64,000 nt of DNA from Alphaproteobacteria bacterium Ga0077535 (GTDB lineage: Bacteria > Pseudomonadota > Alphaproteobacteria > Caulobacterales > Aquidulcibacteraceae): NCBI GenBank assembly GCA_001464425.1, contig LNEK01000032.1, positions 1 to 64,000 of the forward strand, written 5' to 3'. The first letter of the stretch is position 1; each line of letters begins with the position of its first letter. The notes under the pieces were generated by a model. The model was not told the DNA's origin and searched no databases. It was given only the letters and a program-made list of their open reading frames with translations. Position numbers and translations under genes: made by a program. This document shows positions 8,879-17,644 of the stretch, one piece after another.

Positions 8879-9595
8879 TCACGCGGGCGGTTTGCGGCCT
8901 TGCGCTACGACATAGACCTCCGAGCTTTCGGCCCGGCTTGCAGGCGGTTTGGCGTGGCGGACGGTGGCAAAGCCTTGTTTCAAGCGGGGCAGCAGGTCCG
9001 AATCCAGGCCGCCTTGAAACGCCTTGGTCACGAAAGCGCCGCCGGTCACGAGGTGGTCCAGCGCGAAATCCGCCGCGGCTTCGGCGAGCGCGCCTGTGCG
9101 GATTTGGTCGGTCTTGGCGTGGCCAGTGGTGTTAGCGGCCATGTCGGAGAGGACAATATCTGGCGGGCCGCCGAGCGCCTCGAGCAGCACGGCTGGCGTC
9201 TCAGGGTCAGTCAGATCAAGCTGGAAGAAGATCGCGCCTTCGAGAGGCTCGACCGGCAAGAGATCGACCCCAACCACTTTGCAGCCTCGCTGCACACACA
9301 CTTGCGCCCAGCCGCCGGGCGCCGCGCCGAGATCGATCACACGCATACCGCGCTTCAAAAGCCCAAACTCCTTGTCGAGCTCGGTCAGCTTGTAAGCGGC
9401 GCGAGCCCGATAGCCGTCAGCGCGCGCCTTGGCGACATACGGGTCATTCAGATGCCGCTTCATCCAATTGCGCGAGCTTTCGTCGAGCTTCTTGTTTTTG
9501 ACACGGGTGAACATCTGGCGTTCGCCACCGCCTGCGCCGCTTTTCGGCGGCTTGGCTGTCCAGCGGCGCTTCGGCGGTTCTTCGTTGTCAGTCAT
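8879..9595 (-). CDS. rlmE: 23S rRNA (uridine-2'-O)-methyltransferase RlmE
   Basis: A 238-aa FtsJ/RrmJ-family enzyme that methylates U2552 of 23S rRNA during late 50S assembly. It has the substrate-binding start SRNWMKRHLNDPYVAKAR, the first catalytic Lys in RARAAYKL, the SAM motif VIDLGAAPGGWAQV near 88-101, the Asp in VLSDMAAN, the Lys in FVTKAFQG, and a Glu near the end (RAESSEVYVVA), together the K-D-K-E set. The N-terminus is longer than in E. coli and basic. Its ATG overlaps the stop of the upstream phosphatase gene by four bases, so the two are cotranscribed. Confidence 0.94.
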   Translation of the reverse strand: MTDNEEPPKRRWTAKPPKSGAGGGERQMFTRVKNKKLDESSRNWMKRHLNDPYVAKARADGYRARAAYKLTELDKEFGLLKRGMRVIDLGAAPGGWAQVCVQRGCKVVGVDLLPVEPLEGAIFFQLDLTDPETPAVLLEALGGPPDIVLSDMAANTTGHAKTDQIRTGALAEAAADFALDHLVTGGAFVTKAFQGGLDSDLLPRLKQGFATVRHAKPPASRAESSEVYVVAQGRKPPA

Positions 9596-10638
9596 GGACG
9601 CGCTCCGTGAGCCGCCATCAACCGCATCAGCACGCCTTCGCGCAAACCGCGGTCGGCAACGCGCACACGCTTGGCCGGCCAGACGCGAAGAACTGCATCC
9701 AGAATCGCACCGCCGATGACGACGAGGTCGGCGCGATCATAGCCGATGCAGGCATTGGCGGCGCGTTGATCGCGCGTTTGCGAAAGCAGCTTGGCGATGG
9801 TGGCGCGGCAATCGGCAACGTCGAACCACATCCCATCCACGCGGGAGCGATTGTAGCGCGGCAGATCGAGGAAGACCCCGGCCAAGCTGGTGACCGTACC
9901 GGACGTACCAATGATATCGCCCTGCCCGTTGGCGAACGCCTGCTGCAAATGCTGCGCTTCACCGACGCGGGAAATCGTCTCGGCGAGGCGGGTGACGAGA
10001 CCTTCGTACCAATCTTGCTTGTTGCCGCTCTCCGGCTCTGGATCATCCTCAGCCAAAGTCACGACCCCAAGCGGGCACGTGCCCCAGGAGAGGATCGGTG
10101 GGTCGAGGTGAGCGCTCAGCACCGCGCTCGGCGAAACCCAGGACATCTCCGTCGAGCCGCCGCCGATATCGACGATCATCGCATGCTCGGTCTGCGGCTC
10201 AAGGAGACTGGCGCATCCGAGCACAGAAAGCCTCGCTTCATCCTCGGCGCTGATGACATCGAACTTAAGCCCGAGATCCTTCTCGATGCGATTGAGGAAG
10301 ACCTGGCCGTTGGACGCCGCGCGGCACGCTTGCGTCGCGACACAGCCAATTGCGATCGGCTCGCGCGCTTCGATCCGTTGTGCACAAGCGGCAAGCGCCT
10401 GGTAAGCGCGCGCCATTGCCCCTTCGCTCAGGCGGCCCGTGTGCGCGAGCCCCTCGCCCAAACGCACGATGCGCGAGAACCCGTCGACAACGCGCAGGCT
10501 GCCGTCAGCGTTCTGAGTCGCCATCAGCAGGCGACAATTGTTAGTGCCCAGATCGAGCGCAGCAAACACCGGTGCGCGCGATCGCGGGCCCTGACGCACG
10601 CCGCCTCGCGACGCTTGCGTCCGCCCATCACTGACCAT
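9592..10638 (-). CDS. Ppx/GppA family exopolyphosphatase / pppGpp phosphatase
   Basis: A member of the ASKHA fold family hydrolysing polyphosphate or pppGpp. The start of the domain is FAALDLGTNNCRLLMA, with SRIVRLGEGLA and MIVDIGGGSTEMSW as the second phosphate-binding motif. At about 348 aa it lacks the long C-terminal domain of E. coli Ppx and is of the short alphaproteobacterial type. The track begins at a TTG upstream; I use the ATG at 10638 (MVSDGRTQ) because it has a better start codon and needs no extra sequence. It is coupled to rlmE by a 4-bp overlap and divergent from hspQ. The precise substrate cannot be told from sequence. Confidence 0.88.
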   Translation of the reverse strand: MVSDGRTQASRGGVRQGPRSRAPVFAALDLGTNNCRLLMATQNADGSLRVVDGFSRIVRLGEGLAHTGRLSEGAMARAYQALAACAQRIEAREPIAIGCVATQACRAASNGQVFLNRIEKDLGLKFDVISAEDEARLSVLGCASLLEPQTEHAMIVDIGGGSTEMSWVSPSAVLSAHLDPPILSWGTCPLGVVTLAEDDPEPESGNKQDWYEGLVTRLAETISRVGEAQHLQQAFANGQGDIIGTSGTVTSLAGVFLDLPRYNRSRVDGMWFDVADCRATIAKLLSQTRDQRAANACIGYDRADLVVIGGAILDAVLRVWPAKRVRVADRGLREGVLMRLMAAHGARP

Positions 10639-10768
10639 GGTAACGTTCCGGCGGAGCGCTAACTCCGCAAAGTGCCTATTCGCCGCCAATGCTAGCGATT
10701 TCCGCAGCGTACAACAGACCCTAGTTTGCCCAGATTTCGCCTAGATCGCGGCATCCCCAGCTTTGCCG

Positions 10769-10786
10769 CCACACATATTCGTGTGG
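10769..10786. promoter_or_regulatory. Palindrome between ppx-like gene and hspQ
   Basis: CCACACATATTCGTGTGG: 6-bp perfect arms around a 6-bp centre, about 12 bp upstream of the candidate heat-shock promoter. It could be an operator shared by the divergent genes; no regulator is implied by the sequence. Confidence 0.35.
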
Positions 10787-10798
10787 TGGGCTCCAATC

Positions 10799-10830
10799 CT
10801 TGTGACGTGCGTTGCCCGTACTTACGTTAC
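10799..10830 (+). promoter_or_regulatory. Candidate RpoH (sigma-32) promoter of hspQ
   Basis: CTTG at 10799-10802, an 18-bp spacer, then CTTACGTTA at 10821. This fits the alphaproteobacterial heat-shock pattern CTTG-N17/18-CYTATNT with one mismatch, and it stands about 40 bp upstream of the hspQ ATG. Confidence 0.5.
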
Positions 10831-10867
10831 CTAAGCGAAGGATGAGGAGGTAACGAAGGAGGAGAAG

Positions 10868-11191
10868 ATGCAGGAAGCGAAATTCTCCATTGGCCAAGTG
10901 GTGCGCCACAAGCTTTTCCCGTTCCGGGGCGTCGTATTCGACGTCGATCCGGAATTCTCCAACACGGAAGAGTGGCTAGATGCGATCCCGGAGCCGGTAC
11001 GGCCGGACCGGAAACAGCCCTTTTATCACCTCTTCGCAGAGAACTCTGACAGCCATTACGTGGCTTACGTCTCCGAGCAGAACCTGATCGCCGACGAAAC
11101 CGGCGAGCCGGTTGAGCACCCCTCGATCGATCTCTTGTTCGATGAGACGGATGACGGCGAATACAAACTGCGGCCGGAAGTGCTGAACTAA
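10868..11191 (+). CDS. hspQ: Heat shock protein HspQ (hemimethylated-DNA-binding YccV family)
   Basis: A 107-aa protein matching HspQ across its length: AKFSIGQVVRHKLFPFRGVVFDVDPEFSNTEEW at the N-terminus, QPFYHLFAENSD in the middle, YVAYVSEQNLIAD, and a C-terminal HPSIDLLFDE. In enterobacteria HspQ is a heat-induced protein that modulates Lon protease specificity; the fold is a small beta barrel. A purine-rich leader (AGGAGG and AAGGAGGAG) precedes the ATG. It is monocistronic, with a candidate RpoH promoter upstream and a strong intrinsic terminator after the stop. Confidence 0.93.
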   Translation: MQEAKFSIGQVVRHKLFPFRGVVFDVDPEFSNTEEWLDAIPEPVRPDRKQPFYHLFAENSDSHYVAYVSEQNLIADETGEPVEHPSIDLLFDETDDGEYKLRPEVLN

Positions 11192-11215
11192 GCACTGCGG
11201 ACGGCGAAGATTGAG

Positions 11216-11249
11216 AACGGCGGTTGCAGTGATGCAGCCGCCGTTTTTT
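11216..11249 (+). terminator. Intrinsic terminator of hspQ
   Basis: AACGGCGGTTGCA, loop GTGA, TGCAGCCGCCGTT, then TTTT: a 13-bp stem with one wobble pair. The T-run touches the stop codon of the convergent astB gene. Confidence 0.85.
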
Positions 11250-12588
11250 ATGTCCGCTGAAACGGATAAAAGTCAGAACCCAGCGGCAGTATCCGCGTAA
11301 GCTCATCGAGCGCTGCTTGCGTCTCTCGGACCAGCGCGGGATCCGCCAAGTCGGGCTGTGCGATTTCTTCCCGGTAGTGCGTTTTGATCCAGGCTTCGAG
11401 CTTGGCGGCGAGTGCGTCGTCCAGGAAGAAGCCTTGCGCGGCGGCGGCGCGCTCGGCCGGCGTCATGACCACCCGCAAACGCAGACAAGCAGGCCCGCCG
11501 CCGTTGCGCATGCTTTCACGCACTTCGACATACTCAACCGCGCCGATCGCTGCATTGGGCTGCGCGATCATTTCTGCAACGACCGTCGCCGTCTTGTTGT
11601 TCTCGCGCACTTCGGTCGGCGCGATCAAAGTTAGGCTCGCTTGCCCCGGCACACGCAGCAACTGCGAATTGAACAGATACGACGTCACGGCGTCATCGAG
11701 ACCGACGCGCGCACGCGGGACTTCCACAAATACCGGCTCGAAGCCCTGCGCCTTAGCGCGCACCTCAGCATAAAGCGCAGCCTTATCGACAAAGGCATCT
11801 TCGTGATGGAACAGCACGTGCTCGTGCGCGACGGCGACGACGTCATTGTGAAATGCGCCCGCGTCGATGGCATCTGGGGCCTGTCGCGCGAACACTGTGG
11901 CGTTGGCGGATAGGCCATGGCGTCGCGCTATGGCTTGGCTGGCTTCGCGAGTCTGTCGCGCGGGAAAGCCGGTGCGCGCCTCACTCGCGCGCCGGCCGTA
12001 GACGAAAATCTCGACACCTGGCGCGCCGGCACCCCCGGCCATGCGCATATGATTGGCCGCCCCTTCGTCAGAGAGCGCATCGTGCGGCGTCAGCGCGGGA
12101 TGCACAGCAAAGCGCGCTTCATCTGGAAGCACGCGCCGCAATGTGCGTTCCGTCTGTTCTCCCTCCAACAAGCGATGCAGCATCGTCTGGAGGTTGGCGA
12201 CCGATGCGTGAAGGCGGCCGTCACCGCAATCGGCGCTTGGCGAAACAGTCGCCGCGTTCGCCGCCCACATAGCTGAAGAGGCAAGAGCAGCGCGCGCTAT
12301 GGTTGGCTCGCTTTTCCAAGCGTGCTCCCACACCTCTGCATCAGAGCCGCTGAAACCAAGCGACCGTAGCCAAGCAATATTCGGCCGCTCGTGCGGAGGC
12401 AAAACGCCCTGGCTCAGCCCCAGCGCGCGCAGACGCTGCATCTTGGCCAAGCCCTGAAGGGCAGCCTCGCGCGGGCGCGCCGTGGTGTTCGCGTTGCGCG
12501 CCGAGGCGAGGTTGCCTTCCGACAAGCCGGCATAATTGTGCGTGAGCCCCACGAGCCCGTCGAAATTGATCTCTTCGGCGCCGCTCAC
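11248..12588 (-). CDS. astB: N-succinylarginine dihydrolase
   Basis: Hydrolyses N2-succinylarginine to N2-succinylornithine, CO2 and ammonia, step two of the arginine succinyltransferase pathway. At 446 aa it matches the family, with NFDGLVGLTHNYAGLSEGNLAS at the N-terminus, ANAATVSPSADCGDGRLH near 115, FHNDVVAVAHEHVLFHHEDAF near 240-260 with the catalytic His, and GGGPACLRLRVV near 360 with the nucleophilic Cys. It is the last gene of a four-gene minus-strand operon and starts inside the end of astD (4-bp overlap). The pathway supplies nitrogen and carbon from arginine. Confidence 0.95.
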   Translation of the reverse strand: MSGAEEINFDGLVGLTHNYAGLSEGNLASARNANTTARPREAALQGLAKMQRLRALGLSQGVLPPHERPNIAWLRSLGFSGSDAEVWEHAWKSEPTIARAALASSAMWAANAATVSPSADCGDGRLHASVANLQTMLHRLLEGEQTERTLRRVLPDEARFAVHPALTPHDALSDEGAANHMRMAGGAGAPGVEIFVYGRRASEARTGFPARQTREASQAIARRHGLSANATVFARQAPDAIDAGAFHNDVVAVAHEHVLFHHEDAFVDKAALYAEVRAKAQGFEPVFVEVPRARVGLDDAVTSYLFNSQLLRVPGQASLTLIAPTEVRENNKTATVVAEMIAQPNAAIGAVEYVEVRESMRNGGGPACLRLRVVMTPAERAAAAQGFFLDDALAAKLEAWIKTHYREEIAQPDLADPALVRETQAALDELTRILPLGSDFYPFQRT

Positions 12589-14036
12589 GCCGGCAGCCCG
12601 GGCGCTGAAATGGCCACAGCCTTTTCGGAAAGCTGTGTCGCGACGGGGTAGGCCACATAGTCAGCGGCGTAATAAGCGCTCGGGCGCAACGAACCGGAAA
12701 GCCCGGGGCCGCCGAAGGGCATCGCACTGGACGCACCCGTCGTCGGCCTATTCCAGTTAAGCACACCGGCGCGCATTTCGTTTTTCACGCGCGTCCACAG
12801 CGCAGGATCGTCGCTGATCAAGCCGCCAGCTAGGCCAAAGCGGGTAGCGTTGGCGACATCAAGCGCATGGTCGAAATCGGTGACGCGATAGACTTGCAGC
12901 ACGGGGCCGAACAATTCTTCGTCTGGCGGCGTGAGGCCGGTCACGTCGATGATGGCAGGATGCACGAAAGCGCCATCGCGTTTCACAGGCACAATCGGCT
13001 TCGCGCCAAGCGCAACGAGCCCCTGCTCGAACTTGACGGCGCGCTCGGCGCTCGCGGCGTTGACCACTGGCCCCAGGAAGGGTTCCGGCGTCTGCGTCGC
13101 CGGCCCCACGCTGATGCGCGGTGCAAGCGCCGCCAGCGCCTCGATGATGGCGTCGCCTTCTGCGCCTTGCGGCAGGATCAGACGGCGCGCGCAAGAACAG
13201 CGCTGGCCGCTGGTGGCGAAGGCGGAGTGGGCGATCAAATTGGCGGCAGCCCCGGCATCAACCGGCGGCCAAACGATGAGGGGGTTGTTGCCGCCGAGTT
13301 CGAGCGCAAGCACTACGTCAGGACGACCGGCGAATTTCTTATGGATAAGCGCGCCCGTGTGCGCGGAGCCAGTGAACAGAACGCCGCTCAGTCCCTGAGC
13401 ATCAAGCAGCGCTCCACCAGTTTCGCGCGCGCCTTGCAGAAGATTGAGGACGCCCGCTGGGAGGCCCGCTTCTTCCCACGCTTCAACCATGAGCGCGCCG
13501 ACGCCGGGGCAAAGTTCGCTCGGCTTGAACAGCACGACATTGCCCGCGAGCAGCGCCGGCACGATGTGACCATTCGGCAGATGGCCCGGAAAGTTGAACG
13601 GGCCGAACACGGCGAGAACGCCGTGCGCACGGTGCGAGAGCGTCATCGCGCCGAAGGCGGCCTTCTCCTCGCGGGCGCCGGCGCGCTCGGCCTGGGCGCG
13701 GATCGAGATTTCGATCTTGCCGATCATGGCCTGCACTTCGCCTTTGGCATCCCACAGCGCTTTGCCCATTTCGCGGCTGATCGTCTCCGCGATCAATGCG
13801 GCGCGCTTTTCGATCGCCTTGGCGAAAGCGCGGACAACCTCAATGCGCTCTTCAACTGGACGGCGCGACCAAGCGGGGAATGCAAGCCGCGCCGCAGCCA
13901 TCGCTTCAGCGACATCATCGGCGGTGGCGCTGCGCCCCTTCCAGACGATGTCTCCTGTTGCGGGATCGTGTGACGCGAAGCTCTCCCCGTCGCCTTCGCG
14001 CCAAGCGCCGCCAATGTAGAGTTCAGTGCGCATCAT
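12585..14036 (-). CDS. astD: N-succinylglutamate 5-semialdehyde dehydrogenase
   Basis: A 483-aa aldehyde dehydrogenase oxidising succinylglutamate semialdehyde to succinylglutamate with NAD+. It has the cofactor region VFGPFNFPGHLPNGHIVPAL, the glycine motif near LFTGSAHTG, the catalytic Glu in LALELGGNNPLIV, and the nucleophile Cys in FATSGQRCSCARRL near 285. FPGHLPNGHI and NRPTTGASSAMPFGG are AstD-like details. It overlaps the stop of astA by 14 bp and the start of astB by 4 bp, so translation is coupled. Operon context supports AstD over other ALDH families. Confidence 0.94.
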   Translation of the reverse strand: MMRTELYIGGAWREGDGESFASHDPATGDIVWKGRSATADDVAEAMAAARLAFPAWSRRPVEERIEVVRAFAKAIEKRAALIAETISREMGKALWDAKGEVQAMIGKIEISIRAQAERAGAREEKAAFGAMTLSHRAHGVLAVFGPFNFPGHLPNGHIVPALLAGNVVLFKPSELCPGVGALMVEAWEEAGLPAGVLNLLQGARETGGALLDAQGLSGVLFTGSAHTGALIHKKFAGRPDVVLALELGGNNPLIVWPPVDAGAAANLIAHSAFATSGQRCSCARRLILPQGAEGDAIIEALAALAPRISVGPATQTPEPFLGPVVNAASAERAVKFEQGLVALGAKPIVPVKRDGAFVHPAIIDVTGLTPPDEELFGPVLQVYRVTDFDHALDVANATRFGLAGGLISDDPALWTRVKNEMRAGVLNWNRPTTGASSAMPFGGPGLSGSLRPSAYYAADYVAYPVATQLSEKAVAISAPGLPA

Positions 14037-15060
14037 CCACCCAGATCAGTGCTTCTTCGCCCGATTCAAGCTTTAACGCGGCCAGCGTCCGTGCATCGAC
14101 ACGAGCGACGCCGTCATTGACCGAGGCACGCGCCGGTGTGCAGCGGAAACCGCGAATGGCCGGCGTCGCGATCAGCGCGCGCTTGGCGCTCCGTATATCA
14201 GCCGTCGTTTCCACGCGCACACGTCGCGCTTCACGGCGCGTCCGGATGGCATCACGCGGTGCACTCATCAACGGGCCGCCGTCAAAAATATCGACTACAT
14301 TTGAGAAGCTGAAGCCTTCCCACTCAAGCAGTTTGCGCGCGCCTTCGCCGTGATCGTGGCATTGGCCAATCACGGCGCGCGCGGATTCCGGCAAGAGATC
14401 CACATAGACCGGGTGCTGGGGCATCAAATCGAGAATGAATTGGTTGTCGGTGGTGGCGCTGAGCTTGTCGGCTTCGCTGAAGTCCATACGGAAAAAGTGC
14501 CGGCCCACGGCTTCCCAGAACGGCGACACGCCATCCGATGAAACGACGCCCCTCAACTCAGAGACAACGCGGCTACGGAAGCGTTCTGGCTGCGCCGCCA
14601 TCAGCAAATAGCGGCACTGCGCCAGCGCGCGACCAACGCCATTGGCGCGGTGCTCCGGCCGTACGAACAGCGAGCCGACTTCGGAACAGCCGGTAAAATC
14701 ATTCACACCGATCAGCACGCCCATATCGAAGCGCCGGCCAACGGCAGCAGAAGATTGCGCCTCGGTGATGAGGCGAAAATTGAAGAAAGGCGGTGTCTCG
14801 CCAATCGTCGCCTTCACGCCGGCGCAGCCCGCGAGCGTGCCCGTTTCAATGTGCTCAAGCGCGATGAAATAGCGTTCGGCGCCGGGCGCGCTGATATCCG
14901 CGCCGAAGCTTTGCTCGGAAAGTTCGAGCTTCGCTTGAAACGCCGCGTCATCCAGCATCAAGCTGGTGAAGCCTGCGCCGGCGATTTCGCGCAGTTGCTT
15001 GAAACCTTCCAAGTCGGAAGGTCCAGCGACGCGCATCACGTAATCGGAGGCCACGCTCAT
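14023..15060 (-). CDS. astA: Arginine N-succinyltransferase
   Basis: Transfers succinyl from succinyl-CoA to arginine, the first step of the AST pathway. The track extends the frame to 15216, but the extension is non-homologous; the ATG at 15060 (MSVASDYVMRVAGPSDLEGF) overlaps the stop of the upstream hydrolase in ATGA. The 345-aa product has the GNAT-like start, GCAGVKATIGETPPFFNFR, EVGSLFVRPEHRANGVGRAL as the acyl-CoA binding region, SRVVSELRGVVSSDGVSPFWEAVGRHFFRMDF, and HPVYVDLLPESARAVIGQ, all characteristic of AstA. It is the second gene of the operon. Confidence 0.94.
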   Translation of the reverse strand: MSVASDYVMRVAGPSDLEGFKQLREIAGAGFTSLMLDDAAFQAKLELSEQSFGADISAPGAERYFIALEHIETGTLAGCAGVKATIGETPPFFNFRLITEAQSSAAVGRRFDMGVLIGVNDFTGCSEVGSLFVRPEHRANGVGRALAQCRYLLMAAQPERFRSRVVSELRGVVSSDGVSPFWEAVGRHFFRMDFSEADKLSATTDNQFILDLMPQHPVYVDLLPESARAVIGQCHDHGEGARKLLEWEGFSFSNVVDIFDGGPLMSAPRDAIRTRREARRVRVETTADIRSAKRALIATPAIRGFRCTPARASVNDGVARVDARTLAALKLESGEEALIWVDDAH

Positions 15061-16319
15061 GAGCGCAGGCTCCTTACGTCGAACAAGCCACGCTCTAGGC
15101 CGGACAGCATCAGGAACGAGAGCTTGGCGCGCTCGCTGAACGAGGACAGCAAGGCGAACTCCTGATCGCTGTGAAGCCCGCCGCCGCATGGGCCAAGCGT
15201 ATCGATGTTCGGGCACCCGGCGGCAGCGAGGTTGTTGCCTTCGCAGACACCGCCGGACGCCTGGAATCTGAGGTCGAGGCCGAGCGCCTCACCTGCTGTT
15301 CGCGTCCAGCCGACAATCGTTCGCTGCTGGTCGTTGAGCGGCTTCGGTGGGCGGGTGATGCCGCCGTGCAGATGTGCGCTGATACCGTCGCGCGCATTGG
15401 CCGCCTCGGCGATGCGACGCGCCTCAGCTTCGCCCCAGATCGCGCCCTCAGCGTCAGGGCTACGGATATTGAATCGCAGCACAGCGCGCTCCGGCACGAC
15501 GTTGACCGCGCTGCCGCCATCGATTGCACCGACATTAAAAGTGACGCCGTCGCGCTGGCCATTCAGCGCATTGAGCGCGAGCGCCGCTTCAGCGGCGGCC
15601 AGCACAGCGCTGCGGCCGTCGGCGAAGGCGCGGCCGACATGCGCGGCGCGGCCTTTGACTATGAGGCTGAAATTGCCGGATCCCTTGCGCGCGTCGACCA
15701 GCGCACCGTCCGCGAGCGCGGGTTCGTACGTCATGCCGACATGCGATTTAGCGCCGAGAGCAGCGAGCAACGGCGCGCTTGCCATCGAGCCGATCTCTTC
15801 GTCGGGGCTGAGCAGCACCTCGTAGCCGACGCGTTTATCGCCTGGCGTAGCTTCGAACGCTTGCAGCGCCGCGAGCATGACGGCGATACCGCCCTTCATA
15901 TCCGCCGTTCCCGGCCCGCGCAGCATCGCGCCATCGCGCCAGGGTTTTTGGAACGGGTGCGCGGCGGGAAACACGGTGTCGTAGTGGCCGGTCAGCGCCA
16001 CCTGGATCGGCGCGTCCGGGCGGACGCGGACACGGATCGAAGCGCCGTGTTCGATCTCAACAACCTCGCCGTCCGGGCGGACGCGCTCGGAGGGGCGGAG
16101 CTGCACTTCTTCGACCTGCCCCGGCAAGGCCGAGACGGCGTCCAGCAAGGGCGCTCGCATGAGCTTGAGGCCGTTAAGCTCGAACGACCCAGAATTGATC
16201 GACGACCAGGTTTCGGTCCGGGCGGCGAGCGCCTCGGCTTCTGCGTCCAGGCGTTCGAGGAATGGCTCAAGGCCGGCGCCCAAGGTGCGCGCCGGAGTTG
16301 CGGTTTGGTCGGCTGACAT
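15057..16319 (-). CDS. M20-family metallohydrolase, probable AstE substitute
   Basis: A 420-aa zinc peptidase/deacylase of the M20 family. Metal-binding motifs are GHYDTVFPA (His and Asp near 112-114) and GPGTADMKGG (Asp near 139), with DEEIG (the general base Glu) near 175. The C-terminus carries the last metal His in GGGLHSDQEF. It is the first gene of the ast operon and its stop overlaps the astA start. AstE (succinylglutamate desuccinylase) is not present in the window. Removing succinate from succinylglutamate is amide hydrolysis of the sort M20 enzymes perform, so I infer that it fills the AstE role. That is not shown by sequence alone. Confidence 0.85.
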   Translation of the reverse strand: MSADQTATPARTLGAGLEPFLERLDAEAEALAARTETWSSINSGSFELNGLKLMRAPLLDAVSALPGQVEEVQLRPSERVRPDGEVVEIEHGASIRVRVRPDAPIQVALTGHYDTVFPAAHPFQKPWRDGAMLRGPGTADMKGGIAVMLAALQAFEATPGDKRVGYEVLLSPDEEIGSMASAPLLAALGAKSHVGMTYEPALADGALVDARKGSGNFSLIVKGRAAHVGRAFADGRSAVLAAAEAALALNALNGQRDGVTFNVGAIDGGSAVNVVPERAVLRFNIRSPDAEGAIWGEAEARRIAEAANARDGISAHLHGGITRPPKPLNDQQRTIVGWTRTAGEALGLDLRFQASGGVCEGNNLAAAGCPNIDTLGPCGGGLHSDQEFALLSSFSERAKLSFLMLSGLERGLFDVRSLRS

Positions 16320-16368
16320 GGCGCGGAAACTGCCCGCGCGGCGGGCTTAAGTCCAGGCCGGCAAACGC

Positions 16369-16396
16369 AAAACGGGCCCGGCTTTGGCCGGGCCCG
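16369..16396 (-). terminator. Intrinsic terminator of the first OmpA-like gene
   Basis: On the minus strand CGGGCCCGGC, loop CAAA, GCCGGGCCCG, then TTTT. A perfect 10-bp stem 27 bp beyond the stop codon. Confidence 0.85.
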
Positions 16397-16422
16397 CTCG
16401 CTTGGTTCAGTTAAGCCGAGGC

Positions 16423-17397
16423 TTAGCGGAACGAGATCGTAACTGCCGTACGGCGGTTCAGCGGCTCACGCACGCCGTCGCGCGTTGCGCGGGCAAGATC
16501 GCTCTCACCGCGGGCTTGGGCCGAGATCGAACCAGCGCCGATGCCACGGGCGACGAGCGCATCGCGGACCACCGAAGCGCGACGCTCCGACAGGCCTTGG
16601 TTGTAGGTCGGCGAGCCCGACGTGTCGGTGTGGCCGACGACGACGACACCGCCGACGTTGCACTGACGCGCACGGTTCACAGCAGCGTCGATGGTTTCGA
16701 GCGCAGCTTGGTTCAGGTTCGAACGATCCCACTCGAAGTACACGACGAACTCAGACGTCGGGCACGCAGCGGCCTGCGGCGGCGGCGGCGGCGAAACCGG
16801 CGGCGGCGGAGGTGGCGGAGGTGGCGGCGGAGCAGCCGCGGCGCCGAAGGCGTAGCGGATACCGACGGTTACAGCTTGGTGTTCGTAGTCGACATCGAAG
16901 CCCGGGAAGCTGACTTCCGGCGCCGCGAAATAGCGATAACCCACGTCGAGCGTCGCGTTCTCGCTCATCGCATAACCGATGCCGGCGATGCCTTGATAAG
17001 CAAAGCCGTCATTGTCTTCGAAAGCGTTGGTCTCAAGTTGCGTGTAGCCCGCGCCGACGCCGATGTACGGTTGGAAGCGACCGCCACGGTTGAAGTCGTA
17101 GTAGAGATTGGCCATCGCGGACCAAGCTGTTGCTTCGTCCGGAAGCGGCGCAACATCGTTGTTGCGGCGATCAACCGCGCCCTCGAGGCGGAAGCCGTTC
17201 GAGAAGCCATAGCCGGCGCCCACAGACGCGACAAAATCATCTTCGAGCTCGTAGGTGTTGAAGCTGTCGTTAAGTTCCCCATCGATGCTCGTGCCGACGT
17301 CGAGACGTCCGTACCAGCCCTCAGTAGCATTCGCTACGCCAGCAGTACTCGCCATAAGAACGGCGAGGGCGAGCGTGCGTTTCAGTTTCGATTTCAT
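16423..17397 (-). CDS. OmpA-like outer membrane protein
   Basis: A 324-aa two-domain porin-like protein. The preferred ATG at 17397 gives MKSKLKRTLALAVLMAS, a clear signal peptide cut near ANA-TEGW. Residues about 22-190 are the 8-strand beta barrel (GWYGRLDVG, YDFNRGGRFQPYIGVGAGYT, ENATLDVGYRYF, EHQAVTVGIRYAF). A proline-rich linker (a run of PPPP) follows, then the OmpA peptidoglycan-binding domain with [24 protein letters not shown] and a C-terminal [11 protein letters not shown] ending in aromatic-Arg. It anchors the outer membrane to peptidoglycan. It is monocistronic and ends in a strong terminator. A damaged paralogue lies immediately upstream. Confidence 0.93.
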   Translation of the reverse strand: MKSKLKRTLALAVLMASTAGVANATEGWYGRLDVGTSIDGELNDSFNTYELEDDFVASVGAGYGFSNGFRLEGAVDRRNNDVAPLPDEATAWSAMANLYYDFNRGGRFQPYIGVGAGYTQLETNAFEDNDGFAYQGIAGIGYAMSENATLDVGYRYFAAPEVSFPGFDVDYEHQAVTVGIRYAFGAAAAPPPPPPPPPPPVSPPPPPQAAACPTSEFVVYFEWDRSNLNQAALETIDAAVNRARQCNVGGVVVVGHTDTSGSPTYNQGLSERRASVVRDALVARGIGAGSISAQARGESDLARATRDGVREPLNRRTAVTISFR

Positions 17398-17589
17398 TGG
17401 CCGTCCCCTTGAATGTGATTGGCCCCAAGATGTCCGTGTTTTCACGGCTGCATCGATGGTGTGTTTCTACGCCCCGATATCAAGCACGGCTAACCTATTT
17501 CCGAACGATTATTTGAAATCGACGTGGATTGTTGCTGCGCTGCTTCAAATTTTCCCCAATCAGGCTAATCGGCGCGCCAACCGCCAAAA

Positions 17590-17619
17590 CAAAAGGGCCC
17601 GGCTTTTGGCCGGGCCCTT
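17590..17619 (-). terminator. Intrinsic terminator of the second OmpA-like gene
   Basis: On the minus strand AAGGGCCCGGC, a 5-base loop, GCCGGGCCCTT, then TTTTG. It is an 11-bp stem very similar to the terminator of the first copy, which supports a tandem duplication. Confidence 0.85.
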
Positions 17620-17644
17620 CCACTTAGTCCAGTTAAGCCTAGGC

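Noticed and set aside
14023-15216. Extended start of astA (track coordinates)
   Set aside because: The N-terminal 52 residues lie inside the upstream hydrolase gene; the ATG at 15060 overlaps its stop and matches the AstA family start.
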